64,000 nucleotides of DNA, from positions 1,595,155 to 1,659,154 of the forward strand of contig NZ_CP048029.1 of the NCBI RefSeq assembly GCF_011290485.1, in the 5' to 3' direction. The DNA comes from Caldichromatium japonicum. GTDB taxonomy: Bacteria; Pseudomonadota; Gammaproteobacteria; Chromatiales; Chromatiaceae. The notes under the pieces were generated by a model, which worked only from the letters and a program-made list of their open reading frames with translations, was not told the DNA's origin and did no database searches. Below, piece after piece: positions 28,047-36,940 of the stretch. Numbering within the stretch: the stretch's first letter is position 1; every line of letters starts with the position of its first letter. Position numbers and translations under genes: made by a program.

Positions 28047-29888
28047 TCACCCCATCTGCCCCCGGGTATTGAAGGCAACCCGCCAGCGCTCATCCCCACC
28101 GTCCACGGGGATGGCGGTCAGTTCGAGGGTCCCGACCTCGGTCACCGCCGCCTGGAGGCGCACCGCGACGATCTCCCCGGGCTTGCGCCCCTCGGCGTTC
28201 AAGGTGGTCTGAATCTCGGCAAGTTCAAAGAGCTCGCCCTCTTCCCAAGAGTCGAGGAGATCGCCCACTTGGTCGGTACGGCGTACGCTCGAACCAAAGA
28301 AGCGGAAACGCACCGGTTCCCCAACGATCAGACCGAACTCTTGGGGCGGAGCGACCGGCGGCGAACCCTCTTCCAGACCGAAGGGCACCAGACAGAGCGC
28401 CTGAAGCTCGGGCTCCATCCCGGGAACCGCGGGCATGGCGCTCTCGACCCCAACATAATAGCTATGCGAGGTCCCGCCGCGGATGCGCATCCCGCCGTGA
28501 CGCCGGATATAGGTATAAAAGGCCGCGCCCTTGGCGACCGCGTGATCGAGGTCATGGGCTGACAGCCTGCGCGCCGGCGGCGCACCCTCGGCATCCAGCC
28601 AGGTATTCAATACCGCCATCACTCGCTCTTGCAGGACCTCGGCCTTGAAGACCCCACCGTTGAAGAGCACGGCAGTCGGGCGCAGGAAAGAGGATTCGGC
28701 AGGCTGGGCGATGAATCCGGCAAGCTCCTGGGTTGCCCCGCTCTGCCGGCTCAAGAATGCCGCCAGATGACGTGTGATCGCCGGGTCATGGGCATAAGGC
28801 AGGCCCAGGGTGGTGAGCGCCGCGCGGGGACGCATCGCCGGACGGCTGGTCACCTCAACCCTAGGGAAAAAGCCTTCGAGCAGGCTGGTCTCGACTTCGG
28901 CGCGGGTGAGCTCGGTACGGATGCTGCCCCCGATCAGCCGCGAGCTGCGGCTGGGGACCACCACCGGCAGGCGCTCGAGCTCGGGGTCAGCGAGCAGGGT
29001 CTCCTTGGCCTGGCGGCAGGCGTAGGTCAATGCCTGCATCTGCCAGCGATCGAGCTCGACCCCATTGGCCTTGAGCTTATCCTTGAGCCCGTACGCCAAG
29101 GCCAGATCCATGTTGTCGCCGCCCAGCAGGATATGCTCGCCCACCGCAACCCGGGTGAGTTCTAGCGCTCCCTCCTGCTCGGTGACCGCGATCAGCGATA
29201 AATCCGTTGTGCCGCCGCCGACATCGACCACCAAGATCACGTCCCCCACCCTGACCTGGCGCCGCCAGCCGCCCTGGGTCTCTTGAATCCAGCTATAGAG
29301 CGCTGCCTGCGGCTCTTCTAGCAATACCAGATGCGCGATGCCAACGGTGTGCGCGGCCTCAGCCGTCAACTCGCGCGCCGCCGGGTCAAAAGAGGCCGGC
29401 ACCGTGACCGTGACCTCGAGCGCCTCAAGCGGGGCATAGGGATGGGCCTCGTTCCAGGCCTGGCGCAGATGATCCAAATACTGGACGCTCGCCGCAAAGG
29501 GCGAGACCTGGGGGATCTCAGCGGGTACACCGGGCGGTAGGATCGGGGCCCTGCGATCGACCTCGGGGTGACAGAGCCAGCTCTTGGCGCTGGCGACCAG
29601 GCGGATAGGTGTCGTGCTGCCCTGGGCACGCGCCAGTTCACCCACGATCCGGTTGGGGTCAGACGGCCAAGGCAGACTGAGATCCCCCGCCTGAAACTCA
29701 TCGGGATGTGGCAGATACAAGAACGAAGGCAGCAGGGGGCGTGCCTCGACTGCGCCAGGCGCGACGAGTTGAGGAATGGGCAAGACCTCAAGGACGACCC
29801 GCTCGCCCTCGCTGTGCTCGCTATCGACCCAGGCGAGTGCACAGTGAGTGGTGCCGAGATCGATCCCGATCGCATAACGCCCGCTCAT
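28047..29888 (-). CDS. Hsp70-family protein (non-DnaK type)
   Basis: A 613-residue member of the Hsp70/actin ATPase superfamily. The N-terminal phosphate-1 motif is GIDLGTTHCALAW and the phosphate-2 motif is ILVVDVGGGTTDLSL near residue 220. The 45-residue region after the first motif and the C-terminal 200 residues differ from DnaK, HscA and HscC, and no EEVD-like tail is present. It belongs to a group usually encoded next to DUF2760 proteins, as here, where the start overlaps the DUF2760 stop (ATGA). Client and function are unknown; a specialised chaperone is inferred. Confidence 0.82.
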   Translation of the reverse strand: MSGRYAIGIDLGTTHCALAWVDSEHSEGERVVLEVLPIPQLVAPGAVEARPLLPSFLYLPHPDEFQAGDLSLPWPSDPNRIVGELARAQGSTTPIRLVASAKSWLCHPEVDRRAPILPPGVPAEIPQVSPFAASVQYLDHLRQAWNEAHPYAPLEALEVTVTVPASFDPAARELTAEAAHTVGIAHLVLLEEPQAALYSWIQETQGGWRRQVRVGDVILVVDVGGGTTDLSLIAVTEQEGALELTRVAVGEHILLGGDNMDLALAYGLKDKLKANGVELDRWQMQALTYACRQAKETLLADPELERLPVVVPSRSSRLIGGSIRTELTRAEVETSLLEGFFPRVEVTSRPAMRPRAALTTLGLPYAHDPAITRHLAAFLSRQSGATQELAGFIAQPAESSFLRPTAVLFNGGVFKAEVLQERVMAVLNTWLDAEGAPPARRLSAHDLDHAVAKGAAFYTYIRRHGGMRIRGGTSHSYYVGVESAMPAVPGMEPELQALCLVPFGLEEGSPPVAPPQEFGLIVGEPVRFRFFGSSVRRTDQVGDLLDSWEEGELFELAEIQTTLNAEGRKPGEIVAVRLQAAVTEVGTLELTAIPVDGGDERWRVAFNTRGQMG

Positions 29889-30580
29889 AATTCGATCTCC
29901 GCTGCAGCGATGATGTGTGGATCATGACTGCTCACGATCTTGGGCAGCCGGATCTCGATCACCCGCCAGCCGCGATGCGCCAGCGTGCCTGTGAACGGTG
30001 GGTTACCAACCAGGTTTCCAGTGGGACGGATGGCGGAGGCATCGAAGCCGGGCTCCAGGGTAATGCGGCTGCCCTCGGGCTCAGCGCGCACTGGCGCCAA
30101 GGTGAAATACTCGGCAATGATCCGGCGGCAACCCTGATGGACCACGCGCGCGCCGCGCCCGACCTCTTCATCCGAGTAGAGCCGGATGTCCTCTTGGATG
30201 AAATCGACGAACCGGCCTTCCTTTTGCAGGAGACTTAGCAGGATCAGGGCTGAATCTGGCAGGCTTTCTTGCAGCAGCCTGGCGGCAGCAGGGGGCGGTG
30301 GCGGCGCCACCGGCTGGGTGGGAGTTGACTGCGTCCCATCGAGTAGCCCGGCGGCGGTTTGGGCAAACCCCGGGTCAGGTAGGATGCGCATGCTCAGCCG
30401 CCAGGCGATCTGAAGCCGTTGTAACACCGGCTGGGCCTGGTCCCAGACTTCCCGCAACCAATGGGCGAGATCGAGCGCACGCTGTTTGAGCCAGGGTAAA
30501 ACGGATGCTTCGAGGTATTTTTGCCCTTGGGCAAGGGCAGCAGCGAGCCATTGCCAGATAGACTGAACCGAAACCGGCAT
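29885..30580 (-). CDS. DUF2760-domain protein, partner of the Hsp70-like protein
   Basis: A 231-residue protein. Residues 1-85 are helical and amphipathic, followed by a proline-rich linker (about 95-105). A conserved C-terminal domain has LLSLLQKEGRFVDFIQEDIRLYSDEEVGRGARVVHQGCR and ends with a beta-rich part (GTLAHRGWRVIEIRLP). This domain is DUF2760, whose genes regularly precede Hsp70-like genes. Translational coupling to that gene supports a joint function, perhaps as co-chaperone. No catalytic motif is seen. Confidence 0.8.
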   Translation of the reverse strand: MPVSVQSIWQWLAAALAQGQKYLEASVLPWLKQRALDLAHWLREVWDQAQPVLQRLQIAWRLSMRILPDPGFAQTAAGLLDGTQSTPTQPVAPPPPPAAARLLQESLPDSALILLSLLQKEGRFVDFIQEDIRLYSDEEVGRGARVVHQGCRRIIAEYFTLAPVRAEPEGSRITLEPGFDASAIRPTGNLVGNPPFTGTLAHRGWRVIEIRLPKIVSSHDPHIIAAAEIEL

Positions 30581-30718
30581 ACAAACAGTCCTCTTAGAGA
30601 GATCGGGTGGGGGCTGATTGTAGCCGATGAAGTTGGGGCATGGTTGGCTATCACCAGGCCCGGTCAGACCAAAGGATCATCCACCGGGCCTTATAACCAA
30701 CTCATGACCGAGCGGTAC

Positions 30719-31480
30719 TCAGCGCACGACCTCCCGCTGCCAGCCGTGTGCCGAATGGCTCAAGACCTCTCCGACCCCATCGCGCCATTCGGCGAGCACC
30801 AGGCGCTCGACGGGTCGTCCCTCAAGCGAAAAGACATGATCCTCTGGGCGATGGGTATGGCCGTGGATCAGGCGTTGGGCCCGATGGCGGCGTAGATAAC
30901 GCTCGACGGTCTTTTGCTCGACATCCATGATGGTCAGGGGCTTTTCGGCGATGGCAGAGGCGCTCAACTGCCGGTAGGCATCGGCGGTCGCCTGGCGCTT
31001 GGCGAGGGGGCGATGCAAAAACAGCCACTGGACCACTGGGTTGCGCAGACGCCGACGCAGGCGCTGATAGTCCAGGTCCTGGGTGCAGAGCAAATCACCA
31101 TGCATCAATAGGGTCGATTCGCCACCGATCAGGACCCGATGGGGGTCAGACAACAGCACACAACCGGTGAGCCGGGCAAAGCGCCGACCGAGCAGAAAAT
31201 CACGATTGCCGCGCAGCAGGGCGCAGGCCGTACCCGAGAGGGTAAGATCTCGCAACGCCTGGATCACTCTCTGGTTGAAGGGATTGAGGTCATCGTCCCC
31301 GATCCAGACATCGAAGAGGTCTCCGAGGATATAGAGCCGTTGGGCGGCGCGCGCCCGCCCCTCTAGAAAACGCAGGAAACAAGCCAGGATCTCGGGTCGG
31401 TCGACGCCAAGATGGAGATCTGAGATAAACAGCGACTCTCCCCCATCGGCAAGGCCCTCGTCATTCGTCTGTCTGATCAC
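30719..31480 (-). CDS. lpxH: UDP-2,3-diacylglucosamine diphosphatase
   Basis: LpxH hydrolyses UDP-2,3-diacylglucosamine to lipid X in lipid A synthesis at the cytoplasmic face of the inner membrane. All calcineurin-like metal ligands are visible: SDLHLG, GDLFDVWIGDD, RGNRDFLLG, MHGDLLC and IHGHTHRP. The 253-residue length includes a short C-terminal addition and is near the usual 240. The start region overlaps the 3' end of the ankyrin lipoprotein gene by 20 bases, so the two are co-transcribed. Confidence 0.95.
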   Translation of the reverse strand: MIRQTNDEGLADGGESLFISDLHLGVDRPEILACFLRFLEGRARAAQRLYILGDLFDVWIGDDDLNPFNQRVIQALRDLTLSGTACALLRGNRDFLLGRRFARLTGCVLLSDPHRVLIGGESTLLMHGDLLCTQDLDYQRLRRRLRNPVVQWLFLHRPLAKRQATADAYRQLSASAIAEKPLTIMDVEQKTVERYLRRHRAQRLIHGHTHRPEDHVFSLEGRPVERLVLAEWRDGVGEVLSHSAHGWQREVVR

Positions 31481-32156
31481 CTCTGCCCCCTTCCTGATCC
31501 CCTGGCAGCGCCCCGTTGCGCTCTAAAAGCTCGCTGATACGCGCACGGTCGTCGCGCCTAGGCCCGAGCTGGGAGCGGGCAAGATCGAGCGGCCTTTGAC
31601 CTTTAGCGTTTGACTGATTGACATCGGCACCCAAGAGGATCAAGCGCGCCGCCGTCTCGAGATGACCACCCAGAATGGCTGCGGTCAGGGCCGTCTCACC
31701 GCTTGGAACCGGGAGATTGAGGTGTGCCCCTTGGCGCAAGAGAAACTCGAAGCTATCGCGATTGGCTACGCCCATGCCTGCCAGCTCGATCAAGAGCGTC
31801 TGGGAATCGATGGGCACCCCCTGGTCTTTCAAGAGCTCGGCAACCCGCGTCTTGCCGTGGATCAGTGCCAATTGCAATGGGGTACGACCCTGGACATTAC
31901 GGCGCTGGGGATCGGCACCGCCGCCAAGCAGCAGGCGGGCGCTCGCAACATTGCCCTGGCGCGCCGCGACATGCAGCGGCTCATCGCCTGCGGCATCCGC
32001 CTGGTTGAGGTCCGTGCCCCAGTGGAGATGGCGCTTGATCTGATCCAGATCGCCGATGGCAACCGCGCGGTAGAGATTGAGGGTGGGAGGTGCGGGCTCG
32101 CTACAGGCGGCGAGCAGGAGTGTGAGGATCAGCAGGGCGGCTTTTGGGATGGACAT
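31461..32156 (-). CDS. Ankyrin-repeat lipoprotein
   Basis: Starting at ATG 32156 gives MSIPKAALLILTLLLAACSE, a lipoprotein signal with lipobox LAAC; a longer start at 32219 would hide it. The mature protein has about five ankyrin repeats (for example GDEPLHVAARQGNVASARLLLGGGADPQRRN and GRTPLQLALIHGKTRVAELLKDQGV). It ends with a charged tail. It probably binds another envelope protein; no enzyme domain is present. It is the upstream gene of the lpxH pair. Confidence 0.85.
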   Translation of the reverse strand: MSIPKAALLILTLLLAACSEPAPPTLNLYRAVAIGDLDQIKRHLHWGTDLNQADAAGDEPLHVAARQGNVASARLLLGGGADPQRRNVQGRTPLQLALIHGKTRVAELLKDQGVPIDSQTLLIELAGMGVANRDSFEFLLRQGAHLNLPVPSGETALTAAILGGHLETAARLILLGADVNQSNAKGQRPLDLARSQLGPRRDDRARISELLERNGALPGDQEGGRGDQTDE

Positions 32157-32258
32157 GGGGCTTGGGGCGCCTTCATCACGCGTTGCACTAGATCCCTGAA
32201 ACGATTCTAGCAGCGGCAATCCTCAGACTCTCAGCCTAAAGACATGTCCCTGGAGATC

Positions 32259-32837
32259 TCAGGGATCGGCACGGGGTCCATAGATCTCACCGCCTAACCG
32301 GGCATAGTGGGCGAGGACCGCCGCGGCCTCGGCGCGCAAGAGGTCGCTGACCACTTCAATCCCGCGCCTGGCATAGGCCGCCAGCCAATCTTGGGGTTTA
32401 TCCCCCTCGTCGAACCCCGCGGCGCGGGCATCCATATCACGCGCAGCGATCACCACCCGCTGGAGCCCCGCCCAGGGGATGGCCCCCATGCACATGGCGC
32501 AGGGCTCGGCGCTGGTATAGAGCACACAGCCCCCGGGAGCCGCCGCAGCGAGGTCATAGTGCCCCAGCTGCTGCTGGGCAAGGCCGATGGCCACCATCTC
32601 GGCATGGGCCAACGAACAGCGGGAGGCCACGACCCGGTTGACACCAATGGCAATCAGACGTCCATCGCCTCGCCCGAAGACCGCCGCCGCAAAGGGTCCG
32701 CCAGTCCCGGCGCGAATGTTTTCGCGCGCAAGCGCTAAGACCAACTGCATGCGTCCCTCATCATCCGTTGGATAGAGCTGGTAGGCAGCCAGGAATCCAT
32801 CGACCCAGTCTGGTAGGGCAATGCGGATCTCATACAT
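32259..32837 (-). CDS. Nucleoside/guanine deaminase-like protein of the cytidine deaminase fold
   Basis: A 192-residue zinc deaminase. The zinc-binding histidine and catalytic glutamate lie in CSLAHAEMVAI and the two cysteines in TSAEPCAMCMGAI. The pattern and length fit guanine deaminase (GuaD-like) and related nucleoside deaminases better than the tRNA adenosine deaminase TadA, which is shorter. About 45 N-terminal residues before the core and 40 after it are less conserved. Substrate not certain. It stands divergent from the YceI gene. Confidence 0.8.
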   Translation of the reverse strand: MYEIRIALPDWVDGFLAAYQLYPTDDEGRMQLVLALARENIRAGTGGPFAAAVFGRGDGRLIAIGVNRVVASRCSLAHAEMVAIGLAQQQLGHYDLAAAAPGGCVLYTSAEPCAMCMGAIPWAGLQRVVIAARDMDARAAGFDEGDKPQDWLAAYARRGIEVVSDLLRAEAAAVLAHYARLGGEIYGPRADP

Positions 32838-32973
32838 CTCGGTCTACCCGGTAGGCGTCTTGTATCCAATGAGTTCAGGTCCATTTTAATTGCTGTCTGT
32901 CTGGCTAGCCCGCCTGCGGCAGGCCAGCTGCAAGACTGCTTCACTGTCCACTCGAGAGCGGAGGATCCCCAAG

Positions 32974-33576
32974 ATGCGCGATATCGTCCCTGCATTTGCC
33001 CTGATCGCGACCCTTGCCGTGACGGCAGCACCGGCCAGTGCCGGTTGGACGCTCGATCCGGAACACTCAGCCATTACCTATGTCAGCATCAAATCCAAGG
33101 ACATCCCCGAGAACAATTATTTCCACGAGATGCGCGGTCAGATCGATGATCGAGGTCAAGCGACCCTGATCCTGATGCTCGATAGCGTCGAGACCCTGAT
33201 CCCGATCCGCAACGAGCGCATGCGCGAGATCCTGTTTGAGACTGCCAACTATAAAGAGGCCACCCTCAAGGCCCAGGTCGATCCCAAGCTCTTCAGTGAG
33301 CTGGCACCCGGCCAGGTCAAGCGGTTGGCGGCCGAGGGACAACTGAGCCTGCGCGGTCAGACCCAAAACCTGACCCTCTCCTTTTTGGTCGGTCGGCTCG
33401 ATAAGGACCGGCTAATGGTCGCCACCGCCGAGCCGGTCCTGATTCAGGCAGGTAAGTTTAGTTTGAGTCCAGCGGTTGAAAAGCTACGCGAGATCGCCGG
33501 ACTACCCAGCATCAGCGAGGCGGTGCCCGTAACCTTTGTCGGGACCTTTGTCCAGACACCCGCCAAGACCCAGTAA
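32974..33576 (+). CDS. YceI-family periplasmic protein
   Basis: A 200-residue secreted protein. ATG 32974 follows GGAGGA by eight bases and gives a typical signal peptide ending ASAG. The mature part begins WTLDPEHSAITYVSIKSKD and continues with the eight-stranded lipocalin-like barrel pattern of YceI proteins, which bind polyisoprenoid or other lipids. The 3' end lies 86 bases before a mini-IS607 element. Confidence 0.88.
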   Translation: MRDIVPAFALIATLAVTAAPASAGWTLDPEHSAITYVSIKSKDIPENNYFHEMRGQIDDRGQATLILMLDSVETLIPIRNERMREILFETANYKEATLKAQVDPKLFSELAPGQVKRLAAEGQLSLRGQTQNLTLSFLVGRLDKDRLMVATAEPVLIQAGKFSLSPAVEKLREIAGLPSISEAVPVTFVGTFVQTPAKTQ

Positions 33577-33662
33577 TCCCTTCCGGCTAAGGGGGCAAGG
33601 AGATCAACCCCGATCCCCTTCCCCCTGCGCGGGTAAAGCCACTGTTGGGCCATTCGCCTCTT

Positions 33663-34181
33663 CTGCTCTCAAGACAGTGCGCAAACAGGCGCACTGTGCT
33701 CTTCCTGCCCCGAATGCGGAGCGCATTCGTCTCTGACAGGCGTGACTTTCCCGACTGCGGCAGAGACCCTCTCTGCTGTAGCGCCGCCGTTACCGGACGG
33801 ACTCGCCACGGGTAGGGCAGTTGCGGTTGCCAGCCGTTTGAGATTGAGCGCGGCATTGATGTCCCGATCATGGCGCGTGCCGCATTGAGGACACGTCCAT
33901 TCCCGATCCTTCAACGCCAACATCTCATTCTCCCAACCACAGACCGAACACAGGCGGCTGCTCGGATCCCAGCGATCCGCAGTACGCGAAACGGTCGCAC
34001 CAAGAATCTTGCCATCGAAGCACAACGCCTCGGTCATAGCGACCTCACCGCTCTTGGGCAGGCAAATGGTCTTGTCCGAGACGCCAAGCCGCTTCGCCGC
34101 TTTGCCTGTGCGCATCATCGTGCTTTCTATGTGGAAAATTATCCACTATCGCGCATAGTTTGTAATGCTGGGGTTGGCTCC
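33663..34181 (-). mobile_element. Mini-IS607 element A (non-autonomous derivative)
   Basis: This 519-bp element shares both ends with the longer copy at 51572-53068: left end GGAGCCAACCC (at 34181) and right end ACTTTCTTGAGAGCAG (at 33663, one base differing here). It arose by two internal deletions that removed the serine-recombinase catalytic domain and the middle of tnpB. Mini-IS607 B differs by only about six bases and lies in the same orientation 2.8 kb away. Its left end is embedded in the 3' end of the octaheme cytochrome gene. Confidence 0.8.
33669..34118 (-). CDS. Chimeric TnpA-TnpB remnant protein of mini-IS607 A
   Basis: An open 149-residue frame. Residues 1-17 ([17 protein letters not shown]) are the winged-helix start of IS607 TnpA. 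A junction follows to TnpB sequence ([16 protein letters not shown]), then a second junction to the TnpB zinc ribbon CSVCG...CPQCG and [11 protein letters not shown], then the usual C-terminal tail. No recombinase active site and only the last RuvC aspartate remain. A minus-strand hairpin GAATGCG-CTC-CGCATTC in its end may belong to the omega RNA. Probably not functional as a nuclease. Confidence 0.6.
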   Translation of the reverse strand: MMRTGKAAKRLGVSDKTICLPKSGEVAMTEALCFDGKILGATVSRTADRWDPSSRLCSVCGWENEMLALKDREWTCPQCGTRHDRDINAALNLKRLATATALPVASPSGNGGATAERVSAAVGKVTPVRDECAPHSGQEEHSAPVCALS

Positions 34182-36317
34182 TGCTGTGAGCTGTTTGAGA
34201 TCCTGAAGCTCAGCGACCCGCGCGGGCGAATAACCGATGGCAGCGAAGTCCATGACCCCGTTCGGGGCATGACAGTCCGCACACCCATGACCCTGGCGCC
34301 TGATCCCGTGGTTGACCATGAGCGTGCCCATCTGGCGCATCCAGCGTGGCTCGACATCTAGCAATCGGTCACCGACCAGCGGATAACGCGCCTTCCAGCC
34401 CCCCTCCACGCCGAAATAGGCCATAAACTCATCCATCATGTAGAGCTTAAACGGCTCCTGATACATGCGCTGGACGATAGGGTCTTGGATGGCGCGCTTG
34501 AGCGAGGCCAGGGTATCTCCGCTCTCGTAATAGACCTTGTAATCAAAGGGCAGGATCATGGCCCCAAATGGCCCCTGATTATTGAGGTCCTCATACATCA
34601 GGGCGTTGAAGATCTTGAACGGATAGATCCGGCTTTGCCCTTCGTTCATCGCCGGGCGCAGGTTGTTTTCGATCATCGCGCGCCGCCGCTCGATGAGCTC
34701 AGGTGTCAGCTGAGAGAGCGGATCGGTCGCCAGGCGCACATAGCGCTCGACATCGATGTCTGGATAACGTCCCTTTAGCTCGATCGCCTTGGTGCGGATC
34801 GCGGCGATCGCCTCTGGATCGGTGATCCGCACCAGTTGGTTCATCAGCGGATGATAGGTCTCTGAACCGTCTGGGTGGCTGCCCAGGGCATTGGCGAGGA
34901 AGGTCCCGTTGCCATTGAACCAGAGATAGATCAACCCCTTGCCCGGCTCGCCCGAGCGATAGATATCGGTCGGCTCCCAGATCCCTTCCTTTGGGTTCCA
35001 GGTCGGATGCACCCAATCGCGCAGCACGACGCTATTGGGCTCGAGGCGCGGGATATGACAGGTCTCACAGGCCAGGCGTGCGATATGCCCGTTGAGCAGT
35101 GCCTTGTCGGGGGAGGCGTTGTGCGGGGCGCGCCCATGACAGGTCTCGCAGGAGACCTCCTTATCCGGCAGGTCATTGGCGACCAGATCCACCCCCATGC
35201 GCCCGCGTGGGATCTTGTGGCCCTCTGGTCGGTGACAATCGGTGCATTCGAGTCCAGCCGCCGCATGGACGTCGTCATGTGGGCTAAAGGGGCTGCCGCG
35301 CTTAGCGCCCTGGTGCAGGATGCGCTGATGGCGATCACCCAGTGCCTGCGCCGCCTGGTTATAGGCATAGGCATCGCCGCCGAGATTGTGCTGATGGCAG
35401 CGCAGACATTGTTCGGAGCGGATCGGTCCCACGCTCAAGGCCGCCTTGAGGCTGCGGTCCTGATCCCAGCGCAGACCATAACGATCCTCAATCACCACCC
35501 GCCGGTTCATGTCATAGACAGCGGCGTGACAGATCAGGCAGTCGATCCCCTCCTTGGCGGTCTGCGGGACATCGCTGAAAGGCAACATCTTTTCGGTTGC
35601 CGGCTGATAGTTGCCGCCGATATGACACTGGCCGCAGCCCTCGCTGCGCAGTATGGGCCCTGCGGCATGTTCCGGGCGGCTGGTGATGAGGACCGCCCAA
35701 CCGGTCCAGCTAAAGCTCCCCGGGATGCCGCAGGCGCGATTGATCTTGCCGACCGCGATCTTACGGGGTCCGGCATTGACCTGGCGTCCGTCATAGCCAT
35801 AGGTCGAAAAGCCACCCGAGCTACTTTGGAAGCGAAAATGCACCGAATTGACCACATCCTCCAGGGTCTCGACCTGAGAATGCATTCCATCCGGATGTTC
35901 AATCGCTATGGTCTGGTGGCACTGCAGACAGGTCTTGGGGCCTTCATAGCGGCGGATGCCGGCGTTGCGGAAATATTTGATATGGCGCGGTTCGGAATCG
36001 CGGATGAACGATTCCGTATTCATCAGGATCTCGATCTTGATCCGCCGGGCGAAGGGGTCCTGCTCCTCGGAGACGATCGCCTCGGCCTTTTGGCGGCGCG
36101 CCTGTTCGCTCAATGCCTGGGCGATGGCCTCGAACTCATCTGCGCTCAGCGTCCGGCTGCTGTCATAGATCAAGGGCGCATTGACCTTGCCGACGTATGA
36201 TTCGAAGATGCGCGGATACAGGGTGCGATACAATATGATCCCCAGGAGTAGGATGAGGCCGAAGACCAGTAACCCGCGCTTGACCTTGGGTCTCAATAAA
36301 AATTCGACCGGATTCAT
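34146..36317 (-). CDS. Octaheme c-type cytochrome, tetrathionate-reductase (OTR)-like family, with IS-derived C-terminus
   Basis: A 723-residue membrane-anchored cytochrome. A single helix near residues 14-31 anchors it; the rest should be periplasmic. Eight CXXCH heme sites start at about C130, C228, C260, C304, C358, C390, C417 and C679. The sequence around the first hemes (VNSVHFRFQ, CGQCHIGGNY, DCLICHAAVYD) resembles octaheme tetrathionate reductases, which reduce tetrathionate, nitrite or hydroxylamine in vitro. The last 11 residues (GANPSITNYAR) are encoded by mini-IS607 A, so the original C-terminus was cut and replaced. The gene starts four bases inside the cytochrome b stop (ATGA), showing a coupled pair. 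Direction of the reaction in a sulfur bacterium is unknown. Confidence 0.82.
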   Translation of the reverse strand: MNPVEFLLRPKVKRGLLVFGLILLLGIILYRTLYPRIFESYVGKVNAPLIYDSSRTLSADEFEAIAQALSEQARRQKAEAIVSEEQDPFARRIKIEILMNTESFIRDSEPRHIKYFRNAGIRRYEGPKTCLQCHQTIAIEHPDGMHSQVETLEDVVNSVHFRFQSSSGGFSTYGYDGRQVNAGPRKIAVGKINRACGIPGSFSWTGWAVLITSRPEHAAGPILRSEGCGQCHIGGNYQPATEKMLPFSDVPQTAKEGIDCLICHAAVYDMNRRVVIEDRYGLRWDQDRSLKAALSVGPIRSEQCLRCHQHNLGGDAYAYNQAAQALGDRHQRILHQGAKRGSPFSPHDDVHAAAGLECTDCHRPEGHKIPRGRMGVDLVANDLPDKEVSCETCHGRAPHNASPDKALLNGHIARLACETCHIPRLEPNSVVLRDWVHPTWNPKEGIWEPTDIYRSGEPGKGLIYLWFNGNGTFLANALGSHPDGSETYHPLMNQLVRITDPEAIAAIRTKAIELKGRYPDIDVERYVRLATDPLSQLTPELIERRRAMIENNLRPAMNEGQSRIYPFKIFNALMYEDLNNQGPFGAMILPFDYKVYYESGDTLASLKRAIQDPIVQRMYQEPFKLYMMDEFMAYFGVEGGWKARYPLVGDRLLDVEPRWMRQMGTLMVNHGIRRQGHGCADCHAPNGVMDFAAIGYSPARVAELQDLKQLTAGANPSITNYAR

Positions 36318-36934
36318 GGCGCCTGCCCCTCCCGATGCCAGCCGGTGAGCATGGCCATGAGATTCGTCGTCAGGGTCTCACCTGTAGTGATGACATAGAC
36401 ATGGACCACGAGAAAGAGCACGAGGAGATAGGCCGTTGTCAGATGGACCATGGCCACTGCCCAGGTGCCTGGGATGCCAAAAAGGTTCTCGGGCAGATAG
36501 GGTGAAAATAAAAACCACCAGCCGCTGAGGATCAATATGGGCATGAGCCCATACATGACCCCGAGATAGCTCAATTGCTGTAAGACATTGAACTTGATCT
36601 CTGCGCTGACATGGAAGGGGTGCGGTTCATTATGGAAGATCCCATAGGCATAATAACGCAGCTGGACGCTGAGCTGGTCGATAAAGCCTTTGATATGGAT
36701 CAGATAGTGTCGTCCATTTTCGGTCATGATATTGCCGGCGATGAATCCGATCCAGGCAATGGTCAATAAGATACCTGCGCTATTGTGTACCCTGACGGCG
36801 AATTTAAAAGGCATCAGCCAATCGCCGCCGGAAAAATGCATGCTGGCGCCGCTATAGATGAGGGTCAAAAACAACAAAGCATTGATCCAATGCCAAAGAC
36901 GCACCCACAAGGGATAGAGATAGAGCGCCTTCAT
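36314..36934 (-). CDS. PhsC-like membrane cytochrome b
   Basis: A 206-residue four-helix membrane protein like the cytochrome b subunit of thiosulfate reductase and Ni/Fe hydrogenases. Heme-b histidine candidates lie in WVRLWHWINALLF, VRVHNSAGI, MVHLTTAYLL and FLVVHVYVITTGETL. It should pass electrons between quinol and the octaheme cytochrome whose gene overlaps its end. Mini-IS607 B ends only six bases upstream of the ATG, so the native promoter and ribosome-binding site are gone; AGGCAGG from the junction may serve in translation. Confidence 0.85.
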   Translation of the reverse strand: MKALYLYPLWVRLWHWINALLFLTLIYSGASMHFSGGDWLMPFKFAVRVHNSAGILLTIAWIGFIAGNIMTENGRHYLIHIKGFIDQLSVQLRYYAYGIFHNEPHPFHVSAEIKFNVLQQLSYLGVMYGLMPILILSGWWFLFSPYLPENLFGIPGTWAVAMVHLTTAYLLVLFLVVHVYVITTGETLTTNLMAMLTGWHREGQAP

Positions 36935-36940
36935 GCCTGC

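Noticed and set aside
30719-31480. The calcineurin-like gene as a DNA-repair nuclease (SbcD type)
   Set aside because: Length, SDLHLG start and IHGHTHRP end fit LpxH; the SbcD C-terminal part is absent.
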